Origin: Bolinopsis microptera
Taxonomy: Eukaryota; Ctenophora; Tentaculata; Lobata; Bolinopsidae
Assembly (NCBI RefSeq): GCF_026151205.1
Contig: NC_087076.1
Span: 13,749,675-13,813,674, forward strand
Length of the DNA: 64,000 bases
Direction of reading: 5' to 3'
Each line of letters starts with the position of its first letter. Positions within the stretch are counted from its first letter, which is position 1. Under the pieces are notes generated by a model. It made no database searches. It had not been told where the DNA came from and worked only from the letters and a program-made list of their open reading frames with translations. This document shows, in pieces, positions 14,501 to 24,300 of the stretch. The translations under genes were made by a program, and so were the position numbers.

Positions 14501-14532
14501 TGATCCCACCCAACACTAGCCAATGTATCTAG
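11512..14532 (+). CDS. CR1-like LINE ORF2: endonuclease plus reverse transcriptase
   Basis: A 1006-codon open frame. The endonuclease domain (residues about 30-255) shows HCNMQGG, LNETNL, a WLGDVNVDQN catalytic block and a GDHQVVKF block in place of the usual SDH. The reverse transcriptase (about 530-800) shows NYRPISILP, QYGFRKDHST, FLDIRKAFDTVNH, SGVPQGSILGP and the catalytic FADDGA motif. A C-terminal region ends in the usual WNILPKSLRE block. No ATG precedes the endonuclease; the first is within its opening strand (HCNM, 11614), so the true start may rely on reinitiation or lie in sequence lost from this copy. The lack of stops over 3 kb suggests recent insertion. With ORF1 truncated, the copy is probably not autonomous. 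Confidence 0.85.
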   Translation: MEKFSCSHSSSCINPCISKITVSYHAKKLAVGHCNMQGGLTGMPKCLEIQDLIWKEKLDVLCLNETNLKSDIDSASLNLPKNFTFIRKDRPNDNGHGGCGILISEHIKFKMIQLNLVLQYDQIEAIWIHLTDCNIFICCFYRSELFSPLDKFLDYMTDCMMSIGSKNVIWLGDVNVDQNNISSMNYKKLDITMKMFGMVQVVQDITRIAKLGNRITKTTIDVVITNTYSKFLDCKVLDDCIGDHQVVKFIVDFNVHKASKFKKLLIRDHSKMNVTALKEFLETCDYRPIIDSTSLNDAVDGLNEHIDHYYDHFCPIKQIKCHSDYIHKPSPEFLESKKLKGKLYRKFLTHNKNRRIHPNGLIHCNKCDSLWMAYKRQRNYSTYLSRINRKTNLATELKAKCAMNDLKGVWKTIKTASNLPVKANNINNNLDAETTNKYFAEIGPKIQAEVQLENENEFLSYLQNEQIDNETSLNSFTEITESNILDYVASIPCSKSTNDHIPLRVFRQILPAFIAPLTHLVNLSLSSGIMPNSCKVAKVTPIHKDGDTENPSNYRPISILPILGKCIEFCVNSQLTQYLDEKGILSEHQYGFRKDHSTTYLMLDLFDRIFTAKNSAKHPAIIFLDIRKAFDTVNHDILIQKLKHYGIKDTALSWFRSFLTDRLQQTRVGSRISSLHSLNSGVPQGSILGPILFSIFINDLPNACLFSKPYLFADDGALYFDNISRGNYGNIKQELKLVIRWLQANKLSLNNEKTKLMILDSKPNLDAILVEICDDLTLVICETKSHKYLGLIVDSRLTFNEHIDNIKKKISKRIGAMYRSKKLLPLKFRKMFANALMLPHFDYLDTIWSRTYKKRLGELDIMYKKVAKIALDVNIRERSVNVYKNMGWLPLHLRRQVHLSSYMYRIINETCPKHFIGKFSYISGGSREAENCNLYTPKSRSHKEFNYLGTKAWNILPKSLRECDDVKKFSKLYKETLMNMLLTDENYQGDNSYDKFMIPPNTSQCI

Positions 14533-15228
14533 GCAGTTATGTTATTTCGGTTAAGTTATCTCAGTACATAAGTGAATCCAATCTATCCCCTGCAATCAAA
14601 GTATTTCCATGCCTATTAAGCTATTACAGGAAATTAGGAACATCAGTGGAAAGGTGCACTGTCAATCATTATTGCTCCATACCTCCAGTCCTCCTGTTAT
14701 GTGCAATTCTCACTGTATGCTCCTCATTTGTATCAATTATATTGATGCTACATTGTTATTGAATATGAAATAATTTTCAACCGTATTAATTTATTAACTT
14801 ATTGTAAATAGCAAGTTTGACAAAGGGATTACGTTTATTTTACCCGGAGTTCGTTTAAGTTTAGTATTGTAAATAGTTAATTTGACGAAGGGAATACGTC
14901 TATTTTACCCTGAGTTATGTTTTAGTTCAATCTTGACACAATTTTAAAATTATAATTTAATTATTTTATATATATGTATTGTCCATAACTAGGGTGGCCT
15001 GCTAACAGAACCATGATCTGCCTTGATTCATCCTTCAGCACAGAGAAAAGCTCCTTTTTTTATACATTATGATTACAGAGGATCTGATATTTAGATATAT
15101 ATTGCTGTGCTGTAAAAATTGACTTTATTTATTTATTTATTTATTTATTTGAGAAAGATTAGGGGACAGAAATGTTTACTTTGTTTACTATCTGTTTCTT
15201 AGAGCTTTTGTTTATATATATTAATTGC

Positions 15229-15475
15229 AATAAACATCCCCTAAAATGTCTAATTATCCCCCCTAAAATGTCATTTTAACCTGATCAAATTACTCAGGCT
15301 TTTCCTAAGATGCAATGCATACTCACATTTCGTTAATAGTTGATGTTAATAATTAACAAGTGCCAAAACAAGAGCTATTATTGCACACCATGCGAACAAA
15401 ATACAAATTTGACATTTTAGGGGAGAAAAAAATGACATTTTAGGGGGCATATCATAGGTTTACCATAAACTAGTA
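15229..15475. mobile_element. Short inverted-repeat element related to the 7400-21106 ends
   Basis: Two plus-oriented copies of CCCCTAAAATGTC (15238 and 15260) face two inverted copies (15411 and 15433) with matching spacing of about 20 bp. The right boundary reads AGGTTTACCAT, close to the inverse of the large element's GGTAAACC terminus. It looks like a small relative or internal solo copy of the same family. Exact ends and target duplication are uncertain. Confidence 0.5.
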
Positions 15476-16481
15476 AGTACCAAAAACCGTAGTTTTTGAC
15501 ATTCAATTTTGCTAAAAGCAGTCAAATCTAGTCTATAGAGAAGGTCAGATCGATTACTGGGTTGGCTTAGTTAACTACAGGTCAGGTAAAATTGCCAAAA
15601 TGCAGGATGATGTTAAAAATCCCAAAAAATGCAATTAAAACATGCAATTTGCACAAGGTTAAAATCACATTGAATCCATTTCTTTTGTGCCAATTGTTAG
15701 TTTATTATAACTAGATAATCTAACTACAGGTGTACATTTTGTTGACTGAGTTACTGTTTTGCCGTAAGTTCTGGGTATTCAAAAAAAGTCCCCAAAATGT
15801 CGCAAAAAGTAAATTGACTAAATTCCACCATTTTTTTTCAACAATGAAACAAGAAATTTTCAATGAAACAAGAAATTTAATTTTAGCACATTCTACAGAA
15901 TAAAAAGATGTAAAACAATTCATAAAATATAATGCCCATTTGGTGTATGACTTTTTGTCCTTGACTGCTTGTTTGGTTTTGGAAGGACAGGTAACTAACG
16001 GGGCAAGGAATGCGCGTGCCTGGGAGCTTTTGCACACACCAAAACGCTAGTTCAGTTAAGTTTTTAGAGACAAGGCTCACATTAGGACTATACGAAAAAT
16101 TGTTAGCAGACATTAGGGGTTCTGTTTAAAGTTTTTACTATCTAGGTTGCAGTCTTGTTGTGACAAAAAGTCTACACTAAAACATGCTTGATTTTATATT
16201 GTGTAGTTCAAGGATTAAAAATGCACCTTCAAGGTGGATATTGGAGAGCAGGCGAAAGATTATGGCTTAAATTTATCAATGGTTATAATAAGCTATAAAT
16301 ATTTTAAACTATACAATGCTAATTAAAAATTTCTTTATACTTCATTCTCAAATTAAAATTTAAAAATTCAAAAATATACATTCATTTTATTAAAACTTTC
16401 TCACACGTACTTTACTCACAGGACAAGACTTAGAAAACAGTAGCCTAGGGTAATTTAATTTAGATGTGTGTGACCAGCCAG
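15476..16481. other. No gene recognised between two LINEs
   Basis: AT-rich. The short minus-strand frames at 15720-16113 overlap each other and resemble no protein I know. The part next to 16482 is the 3' UTR of the minus-strand LINE. Confidence 0.4.
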
Positions 16482-19400
16482 TTATAATGTTTGGAAAATA
16501 ATATTTGTGCAGTCAAAGTCTTTTACGGTCCAATCAAGCAGGGCGTGGTTATGTTGATTAGCTAGTAGCGCACGTTTTAGCTTTCCTCGCAGGCACATTA
16601 CACTAGTAGTAAAATCAGTCATTCTGAACTTTGGGGTTAAGATGTAAAAAATTTTGGTTGATCTAGTGTTGTGATTGTCAGGTGGGTCTGCCTGACAGAT
16701 TAGAAGGCAGGGTTTCCTTGATGAACATATTGTGTAACCCTCATGTAAGGATATTGGAGCACGGAATTTCATTATCTTGTAGAGCTCGAGGTAACTGTGG
16801 TATGTATATAGATTTTGTATAGCTAGAATATTATTATGCTTGAATATCGGTTTGGTGTGCTCTTTTATGAAGAATTTTTGGTCTAGTTTCTGGTGTCCTA
16901 TAGGCCTAGTACGTGCACAAGTCTTAAACTTATCAAGGTACGCCAGTCTATCACCAAATAGTACTCTGAGACAGTACTTCTGAGCAGTAAATAATGAGCT
17001 TATACGTTGCTTCGCTGCCCCACCCCATACAGATATACAGTAGGAAAGATGTGATTCGAACAGGGTATAATATAATTGTTGGTGTAGAAATTCTGGAAGG
17101 GAGCAGCGGAGTCTACATAAAGTGGATGTGGAATGATTTAGAGTTCGCTTAAGAAGTTAAGAGCTTTGATGTGATCTTCCCATGATAGGTTCTCGTCAAT
17201 TATAACACCCAGAAATTTTGCGGATGAAACCTTTTTGATTGGAAAGTTGTCTATAGTTAGTACAACTTCAGGGTGTGATAAAATCTCTGATTTAGAACCT
17301 GCCATGGTGGGTTTGAAGTGTATGTAGCAGCACTTGGACATGTTTATATGTAACTTATTCGCTCTCATATAAGACTGTAATGATGACAGAAGCTCATTTC
17401 CTCGTTCATATGCCTCACGTTTTGTTTTGCCGACAACAAATATATTGGTATCATCAGCAAAGGTAACAAATGATCCTAGTTTAGAACTGTTTGTGATGTC
17501 ATTCATATAAAGAAGAAAAAGGAGAGGTCCAAGAATTAAACCCTGCGGGACACCAAATTGAATAGATAGGGTATCTGATTTTTCTCCTACAACTTCGGTG
17601 TATTGTTGCCTGTTTGTCAAGTAGCTTTTTATGAGGTTATTTGCAACTCCTCTCACTCCACATCCCTCTAATTTTATAAGAAGTGTTGAATGATCGATGG
17701 TGTCAAAAGCTTTGCTTAGGTCAATGAATATTCCTAAAACATGATTCTTAAGTTTAAGAGATTTCGTAATTAAATCTACAGAGTAATTAACTGCATGAGA
17801 TGTAGAGTGAGATTTCCTAAATCCAAACTGTGTCTTCGATATAACTCCCTGGGAGCTAACAAATCCGTATATTCTAGAATATATGAGCTTTTCAAAGATC
17901 TTACCGAAGACGGACAGTGTGGAGATAGGACGGCCACGGTAGTTCTCGATTTCTTCTGGGTTACCTTTCTTATATACAGGTGTTATTTTACCAGTTTTCA
18001 GGACATCAGGAAATATACCTTGGGTCATAAGGATATTGAAGTAATTCGACAATACAGGTGCAATTACATGAGATGACTTTATTACTACACTTATGGGAAT
18101 GTCACTGGCTTTACCATTTTCGAACTCGCTTATGATTTTCAATATTTCGTTCGAGGAGCAATCTTCTAGCCTAATATTTTTTTCATTTCTTGGGTTCAGG
18201 AAGTCATAGAAAGTTTTCATGGGTAATATATGCAGGCCATTAGATAGATTATTCAGTGTCTCATTAAGCTTTGGTGCAATAGAGACAAACCAAGCATTGA
18301 ATCCATTAGCAATTGCTCTTCTATCAACTATTCTTTGGTTATCAATGATAAATGGGGGCTTGGTTTGCCTCTTCTTTTTGCCCCTGAGTTCGTTAATAAT
18401 TTGCCAGGTTTTCTTGCTGTTTTCACAGTTGTTTAGAATTTCGTTACAGTAATGCCAACGTTTGGCAGCTTTAATGATAGCTTTGAGCATCCTACGATAA
18501 TCACTAAATACTTGGTAGAGCAATATATTACCACCAGGGTTCTTATTAGTAACAGTGTCAGACCAATCCTTACGCAGTTCATGCTTCCTTTCTACAGACT
18601 GGATGATACTGTCTGTAATCCATGGGTTAAGTTTGGGAGTTCTTTTTGTCACTTTTGGTACCTCCAGTTTGCAGTGTTTGTCAAGTGTCTGGTCAAAACA
18701 TGCCGTAAACTCATCAAATTCTATTGAAGGAGTGAGCTGGTTTATCTTCACTTCAAGTTCAGTTACAAAGCTTTTTAATTTGGAACTCGAGTAATCATAA
18801 TAGCGGACATGTTTCTGAGGTTCTGTATTGCGAGGGGTCTCTACTGAAGTGAAGGTAAATATAGGGGCATGCTCACCAAGCCGTTCCTCAATAACACCTG
18901 ATAAGACTATATTCTCAATTTTATTTGTTAAAATGTTATCGATGCAGGAACTTTTACAGTTTTGACGAAAATGTGTTGCAATGGAGATAGTCGGGTAAAA
19001 GCCATTTCTGTAGAATGTATCCTCAAAGAGCTGGGAACTGGTAGAAATATTAAGTATGTTTGAGTTAAAGTCTCCCAACAAATTGACAGTTTTCCCATTT
19101 AGCTGCTTTGCAAGTAATTCAAGGGTTTCACAAAAGCTATCAAAGCAGCCATTGGGGGGTCGGTAAATGACTCCATGAACAATTTTGCAGCCTGCACTAT
19201 CTGTGGTTTCAACAAAGAGGCTCTCAATATTTGTAGTACAGTGTGACACGTTTTCTAAAACCACAGTGTTTAAATGGTCAGATACATAGAGTGCAACGCC
19301 TGTGCCTTTTTTCTTACCTGCCAATGTTTCTTGATAGAATCCTGTGTATGCTGGAATTTGGTACAGGCCCTGCTGTGCAGGATCAGTATTGGTTTCAGCA

Positions 19401-19864
19401 AGACCAATCATATCAAACGAGTGCCCTATACTTTTGAGTTCAATTAGGAAGCTATCAAAGTTAGATGCATTTCCATCTATATTGTAGAATAAAGTTGATA
19501 ACATAGATTTTTTTGAGGAATTGAGCTGCTTGATTGCATTTAAGAATTCGGATTTAGAGTAGCAACGGCAACGTTCAAGTACAAGGGCATATGATGCAAT
19601 TAAGGCATCCTCCTGGTTTCTGTTATCATAGAATCTATCAGAATCAATAGATTCCTCATCAGATGGAAATGGACAGTACCGTTCCTCTGCAGAACTGGCA
19701 CACTCGCAGCACATCCATAGTCCATTTTTGCATGAATATTTAGCTGCTTTGAAACACTTAGTATGGATGGCATTATTACAGTTTTCACACTCTAGTAAGG
19801 GTTGTCCGATGTTAATAGATCTACTACATGGCTCACACACATCTTTAATCATTTTCATAATCAT
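16482..19864 (-). mobile_element. CR1-like LINE with PHD finger, endonuclease and reverse transcriptase, one frameshift
   Basis: The main minus-strand frame (19864 to 17138, 908 codons) begins with a PHD-type zinc finger (residues about 10-55: C-x2-C, then CENC, HTKC and CCEC pairs). An endonuclease follows (GLAETNTD, LLGDFNSN, GEHAPIF), then a reverse transcriptase (FGFRKSHSTS, FIDLSKAFDTIDH, FGVPQGLILGP, FADDTN). It stops at 17138, but a second frame continues without stops from about 17150 to 16482. That frame carries the expected C-terminal region (LSYCISVWGGA, later HNTRSTKI). A duplication-like octamer, AACTTCTT, at about 17154-17161 accounts for the shift. So the copy is complete over the coding region apart from one small insertion. 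Fusion of a PHD finger with EN-RT in one frame is unusual; CR1 PHD fingers normally sit in a separate ORF1. Confidence 0.8.
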
Positions 19865-20008
19865 TTTTACTAAGTGGGGTTGTTAGACCCCACTGGAGAG
19901 AAATTCTGGTCGACACCTCTCAGAAATAGGTTATATTTGTCCCAGAAGTGGTTAAAATTAATAATTGAGCAACATGAGTGCTACACAACCTGTTTTAGCT
20001 GACGTTTT
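19865..20008. other. LINE 5' flank and MITE target site
   Basis: Probably the 5' UTR of the minus-strand LINE, with a short foldback (GGGGTTGTTAGACCCC, 19876-19891). The last 8 bases, GACGTTTT (20001-20008), are the left target duplication of the MITE that follows. Confidence 0.5.
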
Positions 20009-20702
20009 GGCAGTATCGAGATAGCCCGACCACTGTCCGCGGACAACTGTCCGCGGACAACTGTCCACGAACACCTGTCTACCAGATCATATTACTGCAT
20101 AATAACAGTATCCCCTGAATCAAGCAAGGTTCACATCATCGCACGCGAATTTCAATCAGCAGTGGTGTCTTTTCTGCAACAAGAGGCATGCTGGTATATC
20201 ATGCGCTGCTCATGACCCTGTAGCATCTTCTGATGCCGGAGGTCTTGCTAACTCCTCTGCTCATGCTCCTCGTGTCCGCTCCAAATGTAACAACTGCGTT
20301 GTTATGAATGTCCACCGAGAATCTTCAATCCTCGATGGGATCCTACATACTACTACAAAAAAGATAACAAAGCTTTGTCCTGAGCATTAACTCCCGGACT
20401 CCATTCCACCAACTCCTCAAGACACGCTAGATAGAGACAACGCTGAACCTAACCCTTCACTAGCCCAACTACAAAGCAAGGATCACAAACATCCTTGCTC
20501 CCATCACCTCCAGCCGATGTATTGCAGCCTAGTCCTCCAGTTGGATCACAAACATCCTTGCTCCCATCACCTCCAGCCGATGTATTGCAGCCTAGTCCTC
20601 CAGTTGCAGTTGATCACCCTCCTTCTACAGTAATATGATCTGGTAGACAGGTGTCCGCGGACAGTTGTCCGCGGACAGTGGTCGGGCTATCTCGATACTG
20701 CC
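20009..20702. mobile_element. 694-bp hAT-type MITE
   Basis: Ends GGCAGTATCGAG and CTCGATACTGCC. Terminal inverted repeats are 89 bp on the left (20009-20097) and 75 bp on the right (20628-20702), differing by one extra ACTGTCC unit. Both contain repeats of TGTCCGCGGACA, itself a perfect 12-bp palindrome. The flanks carry a perfect 8-bp duplication, GACGTTTT (20001-20008 and 20703-20710). The restored target would read GACGTTTTAGGGG, one of the iterated motifs of the larger 7400-21106 element, so the MITE inserted into that element. The 8-bp duplication points to the hAT superfamily; no transposase is encoded. Confidence 0.9.
20480..20605. repeat. 63-bp direct tandem duplication inside the MITE
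   Basis: 20480-20542 is repeated at 20543-20605 with no difference that I can see, which suggests a recent duplication. Confidence 0.9.
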
Positions 20703-21350
20703 GACGTTTTAGGGGTGGTGCACGTGACATTTTAGGGGGTGATTACGGTTTTGAGGTACTTCCTTTAGTGAGTGAATGTTTTAAAGTAGCTTAATGTTTT
20801 AATAAGACAAAACAAATAGTACTAGTGACAAAAGATGAATCAGGCCTCCTGTACATTTTGTAATTATCACACATATAGAGTTGACATTTTAGGGGTGGTG
20901 TTTTAAAAGTGGCTCCATTTCAAAGTGACTCCATTTCAACGTCAAAAAAATTGTACCTGATTTTATTTTCAAATTTCCAAATCTTCCTGGCAGGCTAGAA
21001 AAAGGTTTAGATATTATTCCTAGACACTTCAGAACCCTGTAAATTTAGCCCTAACTCGGCAATCTGGGCCCAAAAAACAGGTGACGTTTTAGGGGCGGTT
21101 TACCCGTAATTAGTATTGCCCGACCTTGATATTGCAAAAACATCGTGAATTTTTTCCATCAATTTGCAACATATCTTGAGTCAAAGGAAAAATTAGGGAC
21201 ATCTCAAAATCGCCCTGCTGAGCTGATTATATATTTGTCTTCTGGGATTACATTTTATATCGCTAGTTAAATCCATCAAGTATTCTAGATGCTATGATCT
21301 AGGTTATAATCACACTTTCCTGGTGATAAAAACTTCTCCTTATAGCTTAA
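20703..21350. other. Right end of the 13.7-kb element and upstream flank of the 21351 gene
   Basis: Up to 21106 this is transposon end sequence with three inverted CCCCTAAAATGTC-type motifs. After 21108 it is unique AT-rich sequence that should include the promoter of the gene starting at 21351. No frame is supported. Confidence 0.5.
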
Positions 21351-24300
21351 ATGTCAAAGCAGCCTAAGGAGGGAATGGTTCATGCAGACCAAAAACAAGA
21401 ACCGATCAACACCCAACGCGAAGGGAAGTGTTTCAATAACGTGGACTCTAGCAAAGAAGCCAGAAAAGTTCCTCCTAAAGATAATAAGGATTATTATTCT
21501 TATTTGAATACTTGTCAGATTGATTACCTGGCGCGTCTATCAAAGGCAGTTGGATTTATCATTAGAATGCCTGTTGAAAATGGATATTTGTCTGAGGGAA
21601 AAATACAGAATGCCGTGAAGCAAATTTTGCATGCGCTGTCCGTCATTCGGTCCGGCTTGGAAAGGGGCATATCAAGCATTAAAAAGATCGGCAAGGAAGA
21701 AATTGAGATTATCAAAGAAGTTATCTTTGACTTGGCTGATGAGTGCTTACTTCTGAAATCATCTGTCATTCATAAAATATCAAGTTAGTGGTAACGTCCC
21801 AGTTACCAGATTTAATCTCGCCCAATAACAAATATTCTGGTTTCGACATTGCTCTTAAACTTATGAATGATGTTCTATCAGCCATGCGCACGTTCATTGC
21901 TGCTGCATCCAGCACTACTCTTAATTATGACGATGTTGATAGTACACCGTGTTTACCTCCAGAAGATGGCTCACCAGAAGACAGCAAAGCTGCATTTGCA
22001 AAATATAAAATTCCATATAGAGGAAACCAGATATCATTATTGGAGGCAGTTGAAAAACTTAGAGCTTCTTTGAAGAACGGAAAGTTATATTGTCCTAAAA
22101 CATTTGCTATGGACAACGAGGATGTTATCAATGGATTACTTGATGTTGGTTTATTTTCAAGTTCAACCAAATACTCGTTGAACGAAATCTGTTCTTATGT
22201 AATCTCGGGCATACCAGACAGTGGTCACAAAAAAAGTGTAACATTCGGCAAATTAAAGAAACTTTTTAGATGTTCTTTTAGAAGGCATCAGATTTTTCCG
22301 TGTGACCAACTCTGTTTTAAAGACCTGGCCACTAAAATTTCTAACTCTGCTATTGAGTTAGAGCCGGGTGAAGAAGTGGAACGTCTGTGGAACCAAGAAA
22401 TTTCCCTGTCGTTCAAGGCACTGGTTACTTCTCAGTTCCAATATATTAGTAAGGCAACTGAAAATGAGGAGTCCCGATTGACATGGCTCAAGGTGAGCAT
22501 TTAAGCTGTTTAATTAACTTGCAGCATTATGTAAAAACTAGCATGAAGTATCAAATTTTCAGCAATTTTATTGATGACGATGAATGTAAAGTTCAATAAG
22601 AACAGTCAGAAAGGTGTCTAAGTTCGGGTTTTTATTGTTTTGACGGTCCCAACGTTTAATGTGGCTCCTGCTATGTGTTAGTTCAGCCGAATTATTGTTA
22701 AATAAGTTCATCTTTCTAATTTAATAAGTTGCCAAAGTGCAAAGAAACTGCTGTCTGCTGCTAACTGCTGCTAACTGCTGCAAATAGCGCGTGCGACAGC
22801 AGCATTAGCAGCAGTTTTATGCATGTTTTTACTGCGCAGTGCACGCTGCGCGCAACTGCTGAAAAACTGCTGCTAACTGCTGCAAACATAGCATATAATA
22901 TTATAATATTATAATGTACTTTAAGTTTAAACATATTTCAGAAATTCATCGACTTGTTAATGACTAAGAAACAGTTGTGGCCAGTAGGAACAATGACTGC
23001 TGCATTCCTTAAAATTAAAGCTTCTGAGTGGCTAGAAGTCATCAAGTCTAACCCAACGGTTTGTTTGTTTATTAGTTATTCTATTTCAGAATTTGACTTC
23101 TCTTGCAGCGTCAGTTTGATTAATTTATCAACAATGCTCTATGTATGGACCTTAACCGATTGTTGAAATTCGATATCTAGCGTCATTTAGCATCATCTAG
23201 CGTCATCTAGCGTCATCTAGCGTCATGTAGCGTCATCTAGTGTCATCTATCGTCATCTAGCGTCATCTAGCGTCATCTAGCGTGAAATGACACTAGATTT
23301 AATGTTAGATGACGCGACGTTAGATACCGCCAGTTAGCGACAATTAGCGACAATGCCGGCGATTGCGTGGCACCTTTTCAATGTCACAATCTAGCGCTAG
23401 ATAGCGTTAAAATTGTTGTTTTCTTGAGATGACGCTAGATGACGCTATCTAGCATTATTTAAAGCTAATTAGTAGTTACGTGACACTGTCGCCAGGTGAC
23501 AGCTAGCGCTATTTGCACAGAATTTCTGGCCTTTTTGTGGGCGACATCTAGCACTGTCTAGATAGATTTAGAGCTAAGTTTTAAAAAAAATTGAAATGAC
23601 GCTAGATTACGCTAGATTACGCTACATACCGTCAGTTAGCGACATTGCCACCTTTTCAATGTCGCGATCTAGCGCTAGATGTCGCGGCGACATCTAGCCT
23701 GAACTATCGCAAACCGACATCCTCCGCCATCTAGCGCTTAATAGAGCTTGATAGCGCTAGATATCGTGGCGACATCTAGCGTGAACTGTCGCAAACCAAC
23801 ATTCTCTGCTATTTAGTTTAGGAGGAGTACCTTTTAAAAGTTCAAGAAACTTCCTAGGATACCCCTCCAGTGCAAACTGTAAACATAGTGCTATTAACTA
23901 TTAACTATATCTCTATATATTTGTATATTATAATATTTCGTATTTTAATATTACAGCAGTGCTATTTTCAGGCAGCTAATGTTTTACATGATTTTCAAAC
24001 ACCTGAGTTCACAAAGCAAGAGCTCTCACGTGTAAAGTATTACACAGATTTAGACACTCCTCAAAACACTAAGAGTCCAGAAGACGATGTTCGTTTTGAC
24101 ACATTTCCAAAGAAATTGTCCCCTAACATAGCTGTCGGCAGTGATGACACAAATTCTTGCAAGACTACAGTGGACCAACCCAGAACTTCATTTCCACATA
24201 TACATACCAGTCGTTTGGAATTGCATGGCCCCAGATCCTCGACCACCAGAATATCTCGCCACAGAAGTGACGACAGTGTTGTTGGATCTGAAAGTAAAGA

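Larger units (their letters stand above)
10919..15150 (+). mobile_element. 5'-truncated CR1-like LINE
   Basis: This contains the tail of an ORF1 esterase domain (to 11345), an open ORF2 (11512-14532) and a 3' UTR with a diverged tandem pair of about 65 bp (14802-14857 and 14867-14920). It ends in a (TTTA)n run at 15124-15150 rather than poly(A), as many CR1-group LINEs do. The 5' junction falls immediately after the stop codon of the RTE-like LINE, so this copy appears to have inserted there, truncated, or to have been joined there. Confidence 0.8.
7400..21106. mobile_element. 13.7-kb interval bounded by a 26-bp TIR and TA target sites, filled with nested LINEs
   Basis: The left end reads CGGGTAAACCGCCCCTAAAA then TGTCAC (7400-7425). 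The right end (21081-21106) is its reverse complement with one mismatch. TA dinucleotides flank both ends (7398-7399 and 21107-21108), as expected of a TA-targeting DNA transposon. Inside each end the core CCCCTAAAATGTC is iterated. On the left it runs in plus orientation (7411, 7432 degenerate, 7752, 7775). On the right it runs inverted (20703, 20725, 20882, 21082). No transposase frame is visible; the interior is occupied by three LINEs and a MITE. I infer a non-autonomous TIR element enlarged by later insertions. It could instead be two same-family copies in opposite orientation. Confidence 0.6.

Noticed and set aside
7888-21106. A giant autonomous transposon carrying three reverse transcriptases as its own genes
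   Set aside because: The three LINEs belong to different types, lie in different orientations, and each has its own ends and decay state, so independent insertion is simpler.
21781-21802. Ultra-short intron between the first two coding blocks of the 21351 gene
   Set aside because: The possible GT-AG pairs (12-19 bases) do not restore the frame, and all other introns in the window are much longer.
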